Assembly (NCBI GenBank): GCA_002401495.1
Contig: NVTG01000023.1
Location: 1-15,894 of the forward strand
Length of the DNA: 15,894 nucleotides
Source of the DNA: Candidatus Kaiserbacteria bacterium
GTDB lineage: Bacteria; Patescibacteria; Paceibacteria; UBA9973; UBA2100
Direction: 5' to 3'
Below the pieces are notes generated by a model. That model searched no databases, was not told the DNA's origin, and saw only the letters and a program-made list of their open reading frames with translations. Shown here in pieces: positions 1-7,350 of this stretch. The first letter of the stretch is position 1, and every line of letters starts with the position of its first letter. The translations under genes were made by a program, and so were the position numbers.

Positions 1-137
1 GTACTATAGTACACGTAACCACAGTTGCTGCTGGTTCGTTTGAAATAGCAGTTCACAACGGTAACGTTGCAGCAGGAACTGCTGAAACAGGAGCGATAAT
101 AATCAACTTTGCTGTTATTAAGGCGGTAAGCTCTTAA
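1..137 (+). CDS. C-terminal end of a truncated protein, probably surface or secreted
   Basis: Reading from base 3, an open frame runs into the window from the left and stops at TAA 135-137, giving about 44 residues ending in INFAVIKAVSS. The piece is rich in Ala, Val, Gly and Thr in an alternating pattern, as expected for a beta-rich secreted or repeat protein. No start is present because the gene begins outside the window. The family cannot be named from this fragment. The downstream neighbour is also secreted, which fits but does not prove an envelope role. Confidence 0.55.
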   Translation, partial: TIVHVTTVAAGSFEIAVHNGNVAAGTAETGAIIINFAVIKAVSS

Positions 138-175
138 TCCTTGTAGTTATTATTAACGATAATACTTATTGTAGA

Positions 176-203
176 TTGACTTGATATAACGAAAGTCTAC
201 GAT
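176..203 (+). promoter_or_regulatory. Sigma-70-type promoter for the peptidoglycan-binding protein gene
   Basis: TTGACT (176-181) and TACGAT (198-203) are separated by 16 bases. The expected start near 209-211 leaves a leader of less than ten bases before the ATG at 218, with no Shine-Dalgarno sequence, so the mRNA would be nearly leaderless. Confidence 0.6.
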
Positions 204-217
204 ACTGAAAAATAATT

Positions 218-1423
218 ATGACTATAAGCACATATAGAATATCAATAGCGATAGCTGTGATAGCGATTGCAATTGCATCAGTTCTTCCGTATACCGCGCA
301 AGCTGCGTATGATGACGTGAAGATAACAACAGACGTGACGATAAGCGTTAACAGTGTGAGCATGACCATTTACGGCTCGACTGCGACGATTGAATCATTA
401 GCGGTTGGAGCATCTACCTTCTCATTTGATCTTGTTGAAGGATCTTTTCTGAGAGTAACTTCATCAGGTAGAAAGGTAATGGCTTCAAATGCAGCTAAGT
501 CATACGTTGGAACGGATGTATGTAGTTCAACCGAGTCAATATTGGAACATTTCATAGATTCAGGCTCAGGAGGTGATTCAGTGACGGTTACAATTACACC
601 CAGCGCTTCAACGTGTGTGGGCTCTGCTCAGTCTTCTTCTGTAGTTGGAGGTGGAGGAATAATATCAAATTCCTCAGCTTCGGCGTCGGCCCCAGTCTCA
701 GCACCTGTATATACGCCTGCCACTACAAATGTAGTGACTCCAGCAGCACCAACAACATATGTATGGAGCCGCAGTCTCGACATAGGAGCTAAAGGAAATG
801 ACGTAATGGAATTACAGAAATTCTTAAACTCAAATGGGTTTAGTGTGACAGCTAGTGGTGCAGGATCACAAGGTAATGAGACAACATACTTCGGATCGGC
901 AACACGCACTGCGCTTGCTAAATATCAGGAAGCGAAGGGAATTAGCCCCGCAGTTGGATACTTTGGACCTCTAACTAGAGCGTCAATGAAAACTGGTGTA
1001 ACTACTACTCCGGTTACAACAACTCCGTCGTCTTCTGGAGTATCGGCTATGTTCTCAAGTTCTATGGATGTCGGGATGTCTAACTCATCAATTAAACGAC
1101 TACAGCAACTTTTGAACACATCTCCTGACACACAAATATCAACAACAGGAGCAGGTTCACCAGGTAATGAGACAGAATACTTTGGTTCTCTTACGGCAAA
1201 AGCGGTACAGAAGTTTCAGATGAAGCATGGTGTTGCTAAGCCAGGAGATTCTGGATATGGGTATGTTGGACCAAAAACTAGAGCAAAGCTACAAGAAGTA
1301 TTTGGGAATACAACAACTCCTTCAACAAGCAGCTCTACAACAATGTCAGCTTTGCAGGCTCAGATAAGTGCAGCACTAGAACAAGTTAAAAATCTACAGG
1401 AGCAATTAAAAAGCACACAGTAA
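218..1423 (+). CDS. Secreted protein with two peptidoglycan-binding domains
   Basis: This 401-residue protein begins with a hydrophobic signal segment (about residues 8-29, ending near TAQA-A). Residues 30-135 are Ser/Thr/Val-rich and contain two cysteines (C101 and C133) that could form a disulfide once exported. After a Ser/Pro/Ala-rich linker come two PG_binding_1-like repeats at about 183-257 and 279-361. Each has the pattern V/I-x-x-LQ-x-x-LN, a Gly-rich insert, YFG-x-x-T, FQ or YQ, and GP-x-TR. The C-terminus (376-401) is predicted coiled coil. The repeats are known to anchor proteins to murein, so this is probably a wall-attached protein; no catalytic domain is visible and its specific role is unknown. 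The start at 218 is the only one that includes the whole signal peptide and it sits just behind a good promoter. It is transcribed alone and ends at the terminator at 1465-1496. Confidence 0.88.
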   Translation: MTISTYRISIAIAVIAIAIASVLPYTAQAAYDDVKITTDVTISVNSVSMTIYGSTATIESLAVGASTFSFDLVEGSFLRVTSSGRKVMASNAAKSYVGTDVCSSTESILEHFIDSGSGGDSVTVTITPSASTCVGSAQSSSVVGGGGIISNSSASASAPVSAPVYTPATTNVVTPAAPTTYVWSRSLDIGAKGNDVMELQKFLNSNGFSVTASGAGSQGNETTYFGSATRTALAKYQEAKGISPAVGYFGPLTRASMKTGVTTTPVTTTPSSSGVSAMFSSSMDVGMSNSSIKRLQQLLNTSPDTQISTTGAGSPGNETEYFGSLTAKAVQKFQMKHGVAKPGDSGYGYVGPKTRAKLQEVFGNTTTPSTSSSTTMSALQAQISAALEQVKNLQEQLKSTQ

Positions 1424-1464
1424 GTAGACGTGTGACGATCTGAGATTCTCTAATCTTAGATAGG

Positions 1465-1496
1465 AAAAAGGGCGGCCGGTTAGGGTCGCCCTTTTT
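1465..1496. terminator. Bidirectional rho-independent terminator between convergent genes
   Basis: AAAAAGGGCG pairs perfectly with CGCCCTTTTT, and CC/GG extends the stem after a G·T position. The A-run and T-run let it serve both the + gene ending at 1423 and the - gene ending at 1503. Confidence 0.85.
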
Positions 1497-1502
1497 GTGT
1501 TT

Positions 1503-2237
1503 CTAAGTTGCGAGGATTTCGCGGACTAATTTGTCCTGAATGTCCTCCGCATAGCTTCCAAAGGAAGCTGTATGAACAAAACTTTTTTCACCGAAGCTCA
1601 CATGCTGCTCTAGGCTGCTGAAGGCTATAGGATTTCTCTCCAGATCAACAGCCAATACGTTGGATGTAACACCCATTTTAAGGAGCTTGTTCCTGACAAC
1701 CTGCATACTCTTCCTTTGATCTGGAATGAGTATACCAGCGTCAGTCGCAATATCTATTATCACTTTTGCACCCGGTCTTTGGGGGCTTTTCAGGATATAG
1801 TCGTATCCTGTGAAGTGGCTCGTACTGTCGTTGGACAAAGAAGACGTAGGAACTCTCTCCATCAAAATACCAGCCAAAAGAGCCGAGTCTTCAAGGCTGT
1901 GAATTTCAAGACCTCCAATTGGGGTGATCTCTCGAACTACAGCCGTTGATCCAGCCCAGATAAGAACGTGCACAACTGTATTTCGCTCCAGAAGGGCATA
2001 TTGCACACTTTCATCTAAGAAAGCCTGTACGTGCCCGTCTCTTTGAGTAACATAGTGCTGCTTTCCGATAGAACCATCAAAGGGCTCGTCACGTTGAGAA
2101 TACATACTCCCGGATCCATCAAGAAGAATCCATATTACCAACTCAGCGGTTGTCCACTCGTTTCTCCAGCCAGCAGCCAAAGCTCTCGGGGCGCACAAAG
2201 AGAGTGCGGCGCCTGAAATGAATTTTCTTCTAAGCAT
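1503..2237 (-). CDS. Tat-exported VWA-fold protein, DUF1194-like
   Basis: The 244-residue product starts MLRRKFISGAALSL, a twin-arginine motif (RRKFI) followed by a hydrophobic stretch and a likely cut after ALA near residue 21. The mature part looks like a von Willebrand factor A fold: a hydrophobic strand runs into DGSGSM (D40, S42, S44, the DxSxS MIDAS metal site), then TQRDGHVQAF, LIWAGS, a Ser/Thr-rich stretch that may supply the MIDAS Thr, and IDIATDAG. The order resembles DUF1194 proteins, best known to me from Proteobacteria, whose function is not established. The ATG at 2237 is supported by GGAGG eight bases upstream, one of only two strong SD sites in the window. It is a single-gene unit, divergent from the 2376 gene. 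Its sequence is visibly more GC-rich than its neighbours, and a Tat protein is unexpected in a CPR genome, so transfer is likely. VWA fold 0.8; DUF1194 membership 0.55. Confidence 0.8.
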   Translation of the reverse strand: MLRRKFISGAALSLCAPRALAAGWRNEWTTAELVIWILLDGSGSMYSQRDEPFDGSIGKQHYVTQRDGHVQAFLDESVQYALLERNTVVHVLIWAGSTAVVREITPIGGLEIHSLEDSALLAGILMERVPTSSLSNDSTSHFTGYDYILKSPQRPGAKVIIDIATDAGILIPDQRKSMQVVRNKLLKMGVTSNVLAVDLERNPIAFSSLEQHVSFGEKSFVHTASFGSYAEDIQDKLVREILAT

Positions 2238-2245
2238 ACTCTTTA

Positions 2246-2250
2246 CCTCC
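2246..2250 (-). promoter_or_regulatory. Strong Shine-Dalgarno site of the VWA gene
   Basis: GGAGG on the minus strand lies eight bases before the ATG at 2237. It fixes the start and contrasts with the SD-less starts of most + strand genes here. Confidence 0.8.
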
Positions 2251-2268
2251 CAATTATTATTTAAAGTG

Positions 2269-2288
2269 CAGCTTTAATTACAGCTGCT
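2269..2288. repeat. Inverted repeat in the VWA gene 5' UTR
   Basis: GCAGCT and AGCTGC form perfect 6-base arms around an 8-base AT-rich spacer. The element lies between the -10 box (2292-2297) and the start codon of the minus gene, so it could be an mRNA hairpin or an operator. No regulator is identified. Confidence 0.4.
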
Positions 2289-2291
2289 TCG

Positions 2292-2320
2292 ATACTACCC
2301 TTACTTTCTAAGAGGTTCAA
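2292..2320 (-). promoter_or_regulatory. Promoter for the VWA/DUF1194-like gene
   Basis: On the minus strand TTGAAC (2320-2315) and TAGTAT (2297-2292) are spaced by exactly 17 bases, a good sigma-70 match. The 5' UTR is about 50 bases and includes the inverted repeat and the SD. Confidence 0.6.
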
Positions 2321-2375
2321 TATTGACATGTATTAAGACACAATTTCACTCTCGTGAATATGTTATTATTTACTT

Positions 2376-2900
2376 ATGAATTTTGTGAAAACACTACGCA
2401 CAAAGTGGTGGTTTTGGCTTATCTTAATCCCTCTGCTTTCGTGGAGTGTTTGGAGGTTGTACTTGATATACGACAACTACGCTTTTTACGCCCCGCAAAG
2501 AGCAGCCTACGCACAAGCTATGGCAGATTACGCTAAATATGAAGCCCAACAAATTGCTCTTCAGGCAAAGTACGCTGCTGACACTAAAGGTGGTAAGACT
2601 CCGAAGGAGACTTGGGATCTGTTCGTTTCAGCCTTAGAGAGAGGTGATACTGATGAGGCGGCGAGTTATTTTATTCCTGAGAAGCGCGAGGAGATGAAAG
2701 ATAATTTTAAAATTGGAAGAACTAGTGGTGCTGTAGAATCATTCTTAAACGAAGATATAAAGTTAATTAAAGGTGGAACTATGTACCCAGACGGGGACAG
2801 ATTTGAATATTACACAGGAAGCATCGATGGAGGCCCAGGTTACGTATATATGCTGATTAAGAACCCAATTACAGGAATATGGAAAATAGAAGATCTATAA
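2376..2900 (+). CDS. Membrane-anchored protein with an NTF2-like extracytoplasmic domain
   Basis: This 174-residue protein has a short basic N-terminus, one strong membrane helix (about 11-32, aromatic and Leu/Ile-rich), an Ala/Tyr/Gln-rich helical stretch (about 40-68) and a globular domain (about 73-174). The domain opens with ETWDLFVSALERGD followed by EAASYFIPEKRE, the pattern of NTF2-like or DUF4878-like folds, in which a helical start precedes a curved sheet. Such domains often bind small ligands or act as assembly modules; no catalytic residues can be assigned. A TTGACA lies at 2323-2328 but no good -10 stands at the right spacing, and there is no SD. Its stop lies 22 bases inside the next gene, so the two are probably translationally coupled. 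Function unknown. Confidence 0.75.
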   Translation: MNFVKTLRTKWWFWLILIPLLSWSVWRLYLIYDNYAFYAPQRAAYAQAMADYAKYEAQQIALQAKYAADTKGGKTPKETWDLFVSALERGDTDEAASYFIPEKREEMKDNFKIGRTSGAVESFLNEDIKLIKGGTMYPDGDRFEYYTGSIDGGPGYVYMLIKNPITGIWKIEDL

Positions 2901-5900
2901 AATATTTAATATCAACGATAACGTTAATAATACTAGGGCTAGTTCTCCTTTTCGGGTTTTTGAAGGTTGAAGCATACACAGTCTCAACTCACGCAGAATT
3001 AAGCAGGGTAATAGTTGCTGAATACGAAAAACAAAGAGGAGAAACCTTCTCATTCTCAGAAACTTCAGCAATAGCTCGAGGAAGTAAAGAAGAAGATGAT
3101 AAAGGGAGATTCTTCAATCACTTTTACGATCCTGTACGAGGAGTAGGAATTTTAAATAATGACGCTTCAACCCAATGGGTGAATAATGTTGTTGGACAAG
3201 CCAGCTGGGGACTTGGAAAACTAAAAGTTAATGATGTTCTCTTTTCGGGTGCGGGTGACTACACGTGGGAAAGAGCGGTGTATGAATATGCTCACGGCGA
3301 CAAACAACGGGCCGCAGAGGCCTTAGGACACGTACTCCACTTAATTCAAGACGCAACAGTACCAGCACACGTGAGAGGAGATTTACACCCATCTCAATGG
3401 GGTATTGGAGATAAAGACCACCATGAGGACTTCACAAGGAGTTTAGGCGCTAACAGCATGGAGGTTAGTGGAATACGTGCTAAATATTTTTCAAACATTG
3501 AGCAGGCCATAACAGAGACGGCACAGTTCACACAAGAGAACTTTTTGAGCAAGGATACTATTTTTAAGAAATACGCGATGCCAAAGAGGGAGGGGTTGAA
3601 GCTTGATCTTATAAAGATAGGTGGAGATGATCAATATTTTGGGGTTGGAAACTATGGGAAAATTGTAAGAATAAGGCTGATAAAAGATTGGGGGGCAAAC
3701 AGTAGTAAAGAAGAATACTTCCTCACTGACGAAAAAAACCAAATCCTCACTGAAAACTGGAACGCGCTTTCGAAGCACGCAGTCTCTTCTGGTATGGGAG
3801 TTCTAGACCTTTTCTTTAGAGAAGTAGAATATGAAAAACAAGAAAGAGTTCTTCTTTCTATGAACAGAAGTCGTTCTGACACAAAGCGTTTCGTAAGATC
3901 CCTAGCCTTTATTCGTGACTCTAAAAAAGGAGCGGTAACATCTCTTGCTGCGGCCGACGTATATGAATTGAATAAGGAAAAGATGGACGGGTACTATCTT
4001 GCGGCTGAGGCGTACGGAATACCAGTTCCTGTTATTGCGCGTGATTCAGCTTTGTATAATCAAGAAAAGAGATTACAACCAGCTAGCGTTATCTTAGCGG
4101 TTGCGAGTGCTGTGGAGGAGGCTGTGTATGAACCGGTAGAAACTCCTCCAGTTCTTAAACCAAAGAAAGTCGTAGTGCCAGAACCAACTCCAGTTTCTGT
4201 ACCTAAGATTGTATTTGAAACATCATCAGAACTTATAGTCCTTCCGGATCCTATCTTTACTCCAGGAACAGGAGCCTACGGTGGTGGAGGAGCACCTCCT
4301 GACACCACGGCACCGGATGCTCCAGTAATCTCAATTCCTTCAGACTTTTCCGTTACTCTTAATGACGCAGACGTAGATTTCTCAGGAACAGCTGAGGCAG
4401 ACGCCACAGTTACAATTACTCAGGCAAATAGTACTGCAACTTCAACTACAGTAGACGGTACTGGAGCTTGGTCAATTTCAGACTTCACTTTCCCAGAGGC
4501 AACAACAAATATATCAGTAACCGCAACTGATTCAGCCGGAAACGTTTCAGATGAAGTTACTGAATCTGTTATGGTAGTTCTTCTACCGGACATGCCAGTG
4601 CTCACAAGTCCTACTTCGCTTTCTGTTGCAACAACATCAGTTTCCTTTATCGGAACAGGTGACGCTGGAAATATTCTGACCGCTACAATTGGAGCAAGTA
4701 TTGCAACTACTACAATTGACGGTACCGGAGCGTGGAGTGTTCCAAGCGGCACTTTAGTTGAAGGAGATACAGCAATTTCTTTTAAACAAACTGATTCTGA
4801 TGGGGATGATTCCACTGAATTTGCAACAACAATCACAGTTGACCTTACTGCACCAGCTGGAACAACACTCACAGTACTTGAATGTACAAACACATTAAGG
4901 AATGACGGAGATTGTTTGGGTGGAAGTACAACTATTAACTTGTCATGGGATGCAGTGGCTGACGTAGATCACTACGGAATATCCGTTGAAGGAGTTGAAG
5001 TTTCAACTACTAACGCAACTAGCACCACAGCCGTATTAGTGGATCTACAATCATCTGACGTAATAGTTACAACTTATGACGCAGTGGGAAATAGTACGGC
5101 ATCTAATACAGTTTCAGTTGAGGTGTTTGATAGTCCTGTAATCATTACCGAAGTTGCATGGGGAGGAACAATTTCAGATGACGAACACGAGTGGATCGAG
5201 CTGTATAACAGAACGAGTTACGAATTGGATTTAAGTAACGTTCGTATACGTTCAGAGGATGATGATATTAACTTCTCCCTTACAGGAACAATTGGAACAA
5301 GTCCTTGGTGGTTATCTAAAACATACTTAATTGAAAGAGCGACAGAATCTGTTACAACCAGAGCGTCTGATCTTATTGAGACATGGGATCTTCTTTCAGA
5401 TTCTGGAGAAGAGCTTTTGCTTGAATTTTCTTCCGGTTCAATTTCATACGCATTAGATCAAACTCCTGCTGTTTCAGGATGTTCGGGTTGGTGTGCAGGG
5501 GAAGGTACAGGAAACCATGAGTCTATGGAAAGAATAGACGTGAATGTACCAGGTACAACAACATCAAACTGGCAAAAGAATGATGGTTACCCAATCTCCA
5601 GCCAGTACAAGGATTCAGGTGGAAACAATATATTTGGAACTGTTAAGAAAGAAAGCAGTCAGGGGTATCCTGAGGTTGGATTCTATTGTGATCCTTATAC
5701 TTCGCCGTTTGACGAAGGAGGAACATATTCTCCTACAATACCTGCAAATATAGCTACAAGGAATTGTACGTATCTAAGTGGTATATGGGACTCTGGACTA
5801 AGTAGGCGAGGAGCTGCCTACGTAGGAGTGGTAGGGAGTTCAACACAGGCGTTAATACATGTTCAGAGCGCTGAGATTGCCACAGAGAACGGTGATATAG

Positions 5901-6067
5901 ATAGTCGATTTCCTGATGGATCTAATGTTGTAATGGCCTTTTGGAGAGCGTACTCAGGTTCCTCACACTCTGGAGACGATGCGCATTTTAAAGCATATTT
6001 TGAGGGAACCGCTACGACAACACCGCACGATGATTTCAGATTCTTTAATTGGATTTATTCAGATTAA
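2879..6067 (+). CDS. Large exported protein: zinc phospholipase C/P1 nuclease-like domain, Ig-like repeats and lamin-tail domain
   Basis: The 1062-residue product has a signal or anchor helix at about 9-31. Residues 33-330 are mostly helical with GHVLHLIQDATVPAHV (H151, H154, D158, H164) and a following HHED (181-184). This HxxxD...H layout with a later His/Glu pair resembles the metal site of zinc-dependent phospholipase C and S1/P1 nucleases, although the spacing of the last ligands differs from the Bacillus enzyme, so activity is uncertain. A Pro/Val-rich linker (about 395-470) leads to two Ig-like repeats (about 475-565 and 567-655), each with TVDGTGAWS or TIDGTGAWS, then an FN3-like segment (about 656-750), a lamin-tail domain (about 752-900; IITEVAWGG and HEWIELYN are diagnostic) and a C-terminal domain of unknown type. 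It is probably cell-surface, acting on lipid or nucleic acid, or an adhesin built on such a fold. The start overlaps the previous gene by 22 bases. Being exported, a role in scavenging from a host or neighbouring cell is plausible but unproven. Confidence 0.8.
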   Translation: MENRRSIKYLISTITLIILGLVLLFGFLKVEAYTVSTHAELSRVIVAEYEKQRGETFSFSETSAIARGSKEEDDKGRFFNHFYDPVRGVGILNNDASTQWVNNVVGQASWGLGKLKVNDVLFSGAGDYTWERAVYEYAHGDKQRAAEALGHVLHLIQDATVPAHVRGDLHPSQWGIGDKDHHEDFTRSLGANSMEVSGIRAKYFSNIEQAITETAQFTQENFLSKDTIFKKYAMPKREGLKLDLIKIGGDDQYFGVGNYGKIVRIRLIKDWGANSSKEEYFLTDEKNQILTENWNALSKHAVSSGMGVLDLFFREVEYEKQERVLLSMNRSRSDTKRFVRSLAFIRDSKKGAVTSLAAADVYELNKEKMDGYYLAAEAYGIPVPVIARDSALYNQEKRLQPASVILAVASAVEEAVYEPVETPPVLKPKKVVVPEPTPVSVPKIVFETSSELIVLPDPIFTPGTGAYGGGGAPPDTTAPDAPVISIPSDFSVTLNDADVDFSGTAEADATVTITQANSTATSTTVDGTGAWSISDFTFPEATTNISVTATDSAGNVSDEVTESVMVVLLPDMPVLTSPTSLSVATTSVSFIGTGDAGNILTATIGASIATTTIDGTGAWSVPSGTLVEGDTAISFKQTDSDGDDSTEFATTITVDLTAPAGTTLTVLECTNTLRNDGDCLGGSTTINLSWDAVADVDHYGISVEGVEVSTTNATSTTAVLVDLQSSDVIVTTYDAVGNSTASNTVSVEVFDSPVIITEVAWGGTISDDEHEWIELYNRTSYELDLSNVRIRSEDDDINFSLTGTIGTSPWWLSKTYLIERATESVTTRASDLIETWDLLSDSGEELLLEFSSGSISYALDQTPAVSGCSGWCAGEGTGNHESMERIDVNVPGTTTSNWQKNDGYPISSQYKDSGGNNIFGTVKKESSQGYPEVGFYCDPYTSPFDEGGTYSPTIPANIATRNCTYLSGIWDSGLSRRGAAYVGVVGSSTQALIHVQSAEIATENGDIDSRFPDGSNVVMAFWRAYSGSSHSGDDAHFKAYFEGTATTTPHDDFRFFNWIYSD

Positions 6068-6085
6068 AACGTAATATTAACTTAT

Positions 6086-6232
6086 ATGCTTAACAGTACA
6101 TTTTTTAACTTTCTTTTTGGTTTTATATTCATACTTTCAATTAGTATGGGAGTTGTTTTGGCAGTTAATTATTATGAAGTTACATCCGAAGATTTAAAGC
6201 AGGCTGCTGCCACTCTTTTCTTTTTTAAATAG
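6086..6232 (+). CDS. Small 48-residue single-pass membrane protein
   Basis: ATG 6086 to TAG 6230-6232 encodes MLNSTFFNFLFGFIFILSIS followed by a short Val/Leu-rich run and the tail EVTSEDLKQAAATLFFFK. Residues 6-29 form one strong membrane helix. The tail is short and charged, then hydrophobic again. It starts 19 bases after the large exported protein and ends just before the terminator at 6234-6266, so it is probably the last gene of that operon. There is no SD. It may be a helper or partner of the exported protein, but no family is recognised; the frame could be accidental, although position and composition argue for a gene. Confidence 0.55.
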   Translation: MLNSTFFNFLFGFIFILSISMGVVLAVNYYEVTSEDLKQAAATLFFFK

Positions 6233-6233
6233 T

Positions 6234-6266
6234 AAAAGAGCGGCACCGTTACAGTGACGCTCTTTT
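6234..6266. terminator. Bidirectional rho-independent terminator
   Basis: AAAAGAGCG pairs with CGCTCTTTT (9 bp), and CAC/GTG continues the stem after one mismatch. It ends the 2376-6232 operon and, read backwards, the minus-strand ORF ending at 6272. Confidence 0.82.
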
Positions 6267-6271
6267 GAAAT

Positions 6272-6619
6272 TCATACCAGATGTAATGCAGAATGTTTTC
6301 TCGAAGCCTTCTGGGGCGCATGGGAGAAAGTCTTAACGGCAAAGAATGCATTAATTGCCGTTAGAACTCCATCGGTGTGTTTTGGGAGCACGTCGCCGTT
6401 ACTATTGACGATGCCCAACATCTGCCCCTCTGCTCGCAAAACAGGTACCAGATTGGCAGATCGCAAGTTTCCATGACCGTCATCGTCGGCAGAAAGGCAG
6501 CCACATTGAGCACGTACGCATCGAACAGCCAGGTCGGCCTGTTCTTCGCTGTTTTCAATATCTGCCATGAAGTTGTAGACACCTTTTACGAAGGTATAGT
6601 ATCCTTTAGCGGTAATCAT
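6272..6619 (-). CDS. Hypothetical protein on a single-gene minus-strand unit
   Basis: I recognise no family. From the ATG at 6619 the product is about 115 residues: MITAKGYYTFVKGVYNF, an acidic patch DIENSEEQ, then RCVRAQCGC with three closely spaced cysteines, a DDDGHGN stretch and a basic, His-containing C-terminus. The minus frame was preferred over the overlapping + frame because it has a near-consensus promoter (6661-6688), an AAAGG SD-like sequence eight bases before the ATG, and a terminator immediately past its stop. A GTG nine bases upstream (6626-6628) is an alternative start. The segment is visibly more GC-rich than its surroundings, like the other minus gene, which suggests acquisition from elsewhere. 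There is no signal peptide, so a cytosolic protein is likely. Confidence 0.55.
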   Translation of the reverse strand: MITAKGYYTFVKGVYNFMADIENSEEQADLAVRCVRAQCGCLSADDDGHGNLRSANLVPVLRAEGQMLGIVNSNGDVLPKHTDGVLTAINAFFAVKTFSHAPQKASRKHSALHLV

Positions 6620-6660
6620 AGTAAACACCTTTCGGTTGAGTTTCTATTCAAGCTGTTAGG

Positions 6661-6688
6661 ATAGTACCTTAGAATATAGATATGTCAA
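6661..6688 (-). promoter_or_regulatory. Near-consensus promoter for the minus-strand ORF
   Basis: On the minus strand TTGACA (6688-6683) and TACTAT (6666-6661) are separated by 16 bases. This is the strongest -35 match in the window that is paired with a good -10. Confidence 0.65.
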
Positions 6689-6695
6689 ACACCTA

Positions 6696-6724
6696 TTGAT
6701 TACTTCACACTATTTATGTATAGT
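6696..6724 (+). promoter_or_regulatory. Promoter of the rplJ-rplL operon
   Basis: TTGATT (6696-6701) and TATAGT (6719-6724) are 17 bases apart. The start near 6731 gives a leader of about 105 bases before rplJ. It lies back to back with the minus-strand promoter at 6661-6688. Confidence 0.6.
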
Positions 6725-6730
6725 CTTCCT

Positions 6731-6835
6731 TAACGGATCTAAGATAGTGCGCTTTAGAGAAATCTAAGTCAGACGTGCCGAGGTCGAACAACTCTTTTAG
6801 AGATTGGTCCGTTTTTACTGGCCATTTTTTTAATT
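6731..6835 (+). promoter_or_regulatory. rplJ leader with a possible attenuator ending at the start codon
   Basis: A leader of this length before L10 is where many bacteria place the L10 autoregulatory RNA. Visible here are a hairpin TTAGA-gaaa-TCTAA (6754-6767), a small CTCT/AGAG hairpin near 6792-6802, and TGGTC (6805-6809) pairing with GGCCA (6820-6824) followed by seven Ts (6825-6831). The last has the shape of a weak intrinsic terminator and its T-run ends four bases before the ATG. No SD precedes rplJ. L10 binding is inferred from known biology, not seen. Confidence 0.45.
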
Positions 6836-7330
6836 ATGGCAAAAACAAAAGAACAAAAGAAAGAAATATTGGAACGATTACAAGATGCCTTTACAACGTC
6901 GCTTTCGACGGTGTTTGTGCATTTTAATGGTCTTTCAGTAGGAGAAGAGACTGCATTAAGAGGCGCACTACGAAGCGATGAGGTTTCATACTTTGTTGCA
7001 AAGAAAACCCTAATGGGAGTAGCTCTTGATGAAATTAAGACAGAAGGCGATCGACCTGAGTTAGAAGGAGAAATAGCTATTGCCTATGGCAAGAGCGATC
7101 CTACGGCACCAGCTCGTGGAGTACATGCTTTTGTAAAGAAGTATGAAGACAAGCTTTCAATTGTAGGAGGAATATTTGAGGGGCGATACATGGATGCCGC
7201 TGAAATGAACGAAATTGCTACAATCCCACCAATGGATACATTGAGAGGAATGTTTGCGAACGTTATAAACTCACCTATACAAGGATTGGTTGTTGCACTT
7301 TCGGCTGTTGCTGAAAAGAAGGAAGCATAA
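6836..7330 (+). CDS. rplJ: Large ribosomal subunit protein uL10
   Basis: The 164-residue protein opens MAKTKEQKKEILERLQDAF, followed by a beta strand VFVHFNGLSVGE, AKKTLMGVAL, an acidic middle, HAFVKKYEDKLSIVGGIFEG, and the C-terminal stalk helix with IPPMDTLRGMFANVINSPIQ and GLVVALSAVAEKK. These match the uL10 fold, which binds 23S rRNA at the stalk base while its C-terminal helix carries L7/L12 dimers. The length is normal for bacterial L10. It precedes rplL by 20 bases, the usual order. No SD is seen before the ATG, which directly follows a T-run. The leader probably allows feedback control by L10. Confidence 0.97.
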   Translation: MAKTKEQKKEILERLQDAFTTSLSTVFVHFNGLSVGEETALRGALRSDEVSYFVAKKTLMGVALDEIKTEGDRPELEGEIAIAYGKSDPTAPARGVHAFVKKYEDKLSIVGGIFEGRYMDAAEMNEIATIPPMDTLRGMFANVINSPIQGLVVALSAVAEKKEA

Positions 7331-7350
7331 TTACTAACTAGCAATTCAAA

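Noticed and set aside
2354..2536. 60-codon + strand ORF overlapping the NTF2-like gene start
   Set aside because: A different frame from the longer 174-residue ORF, which has a clear membrane helix and domain; no recognisable protein.
4420..4893. 157-codon minus-strand ORF within the large exported protein gene
   Set aside because: It mirrors the repetitive Thr/Val-rich Ig-like coding region, a common source of long antisense frames, and has no signals of its own.
6377..6664. 95-codon + strand ORF opposite the orphan minus ORF
   Set aside because: It has no promoter or SD before it and no terminator after it, whereas the minus frame has all three.
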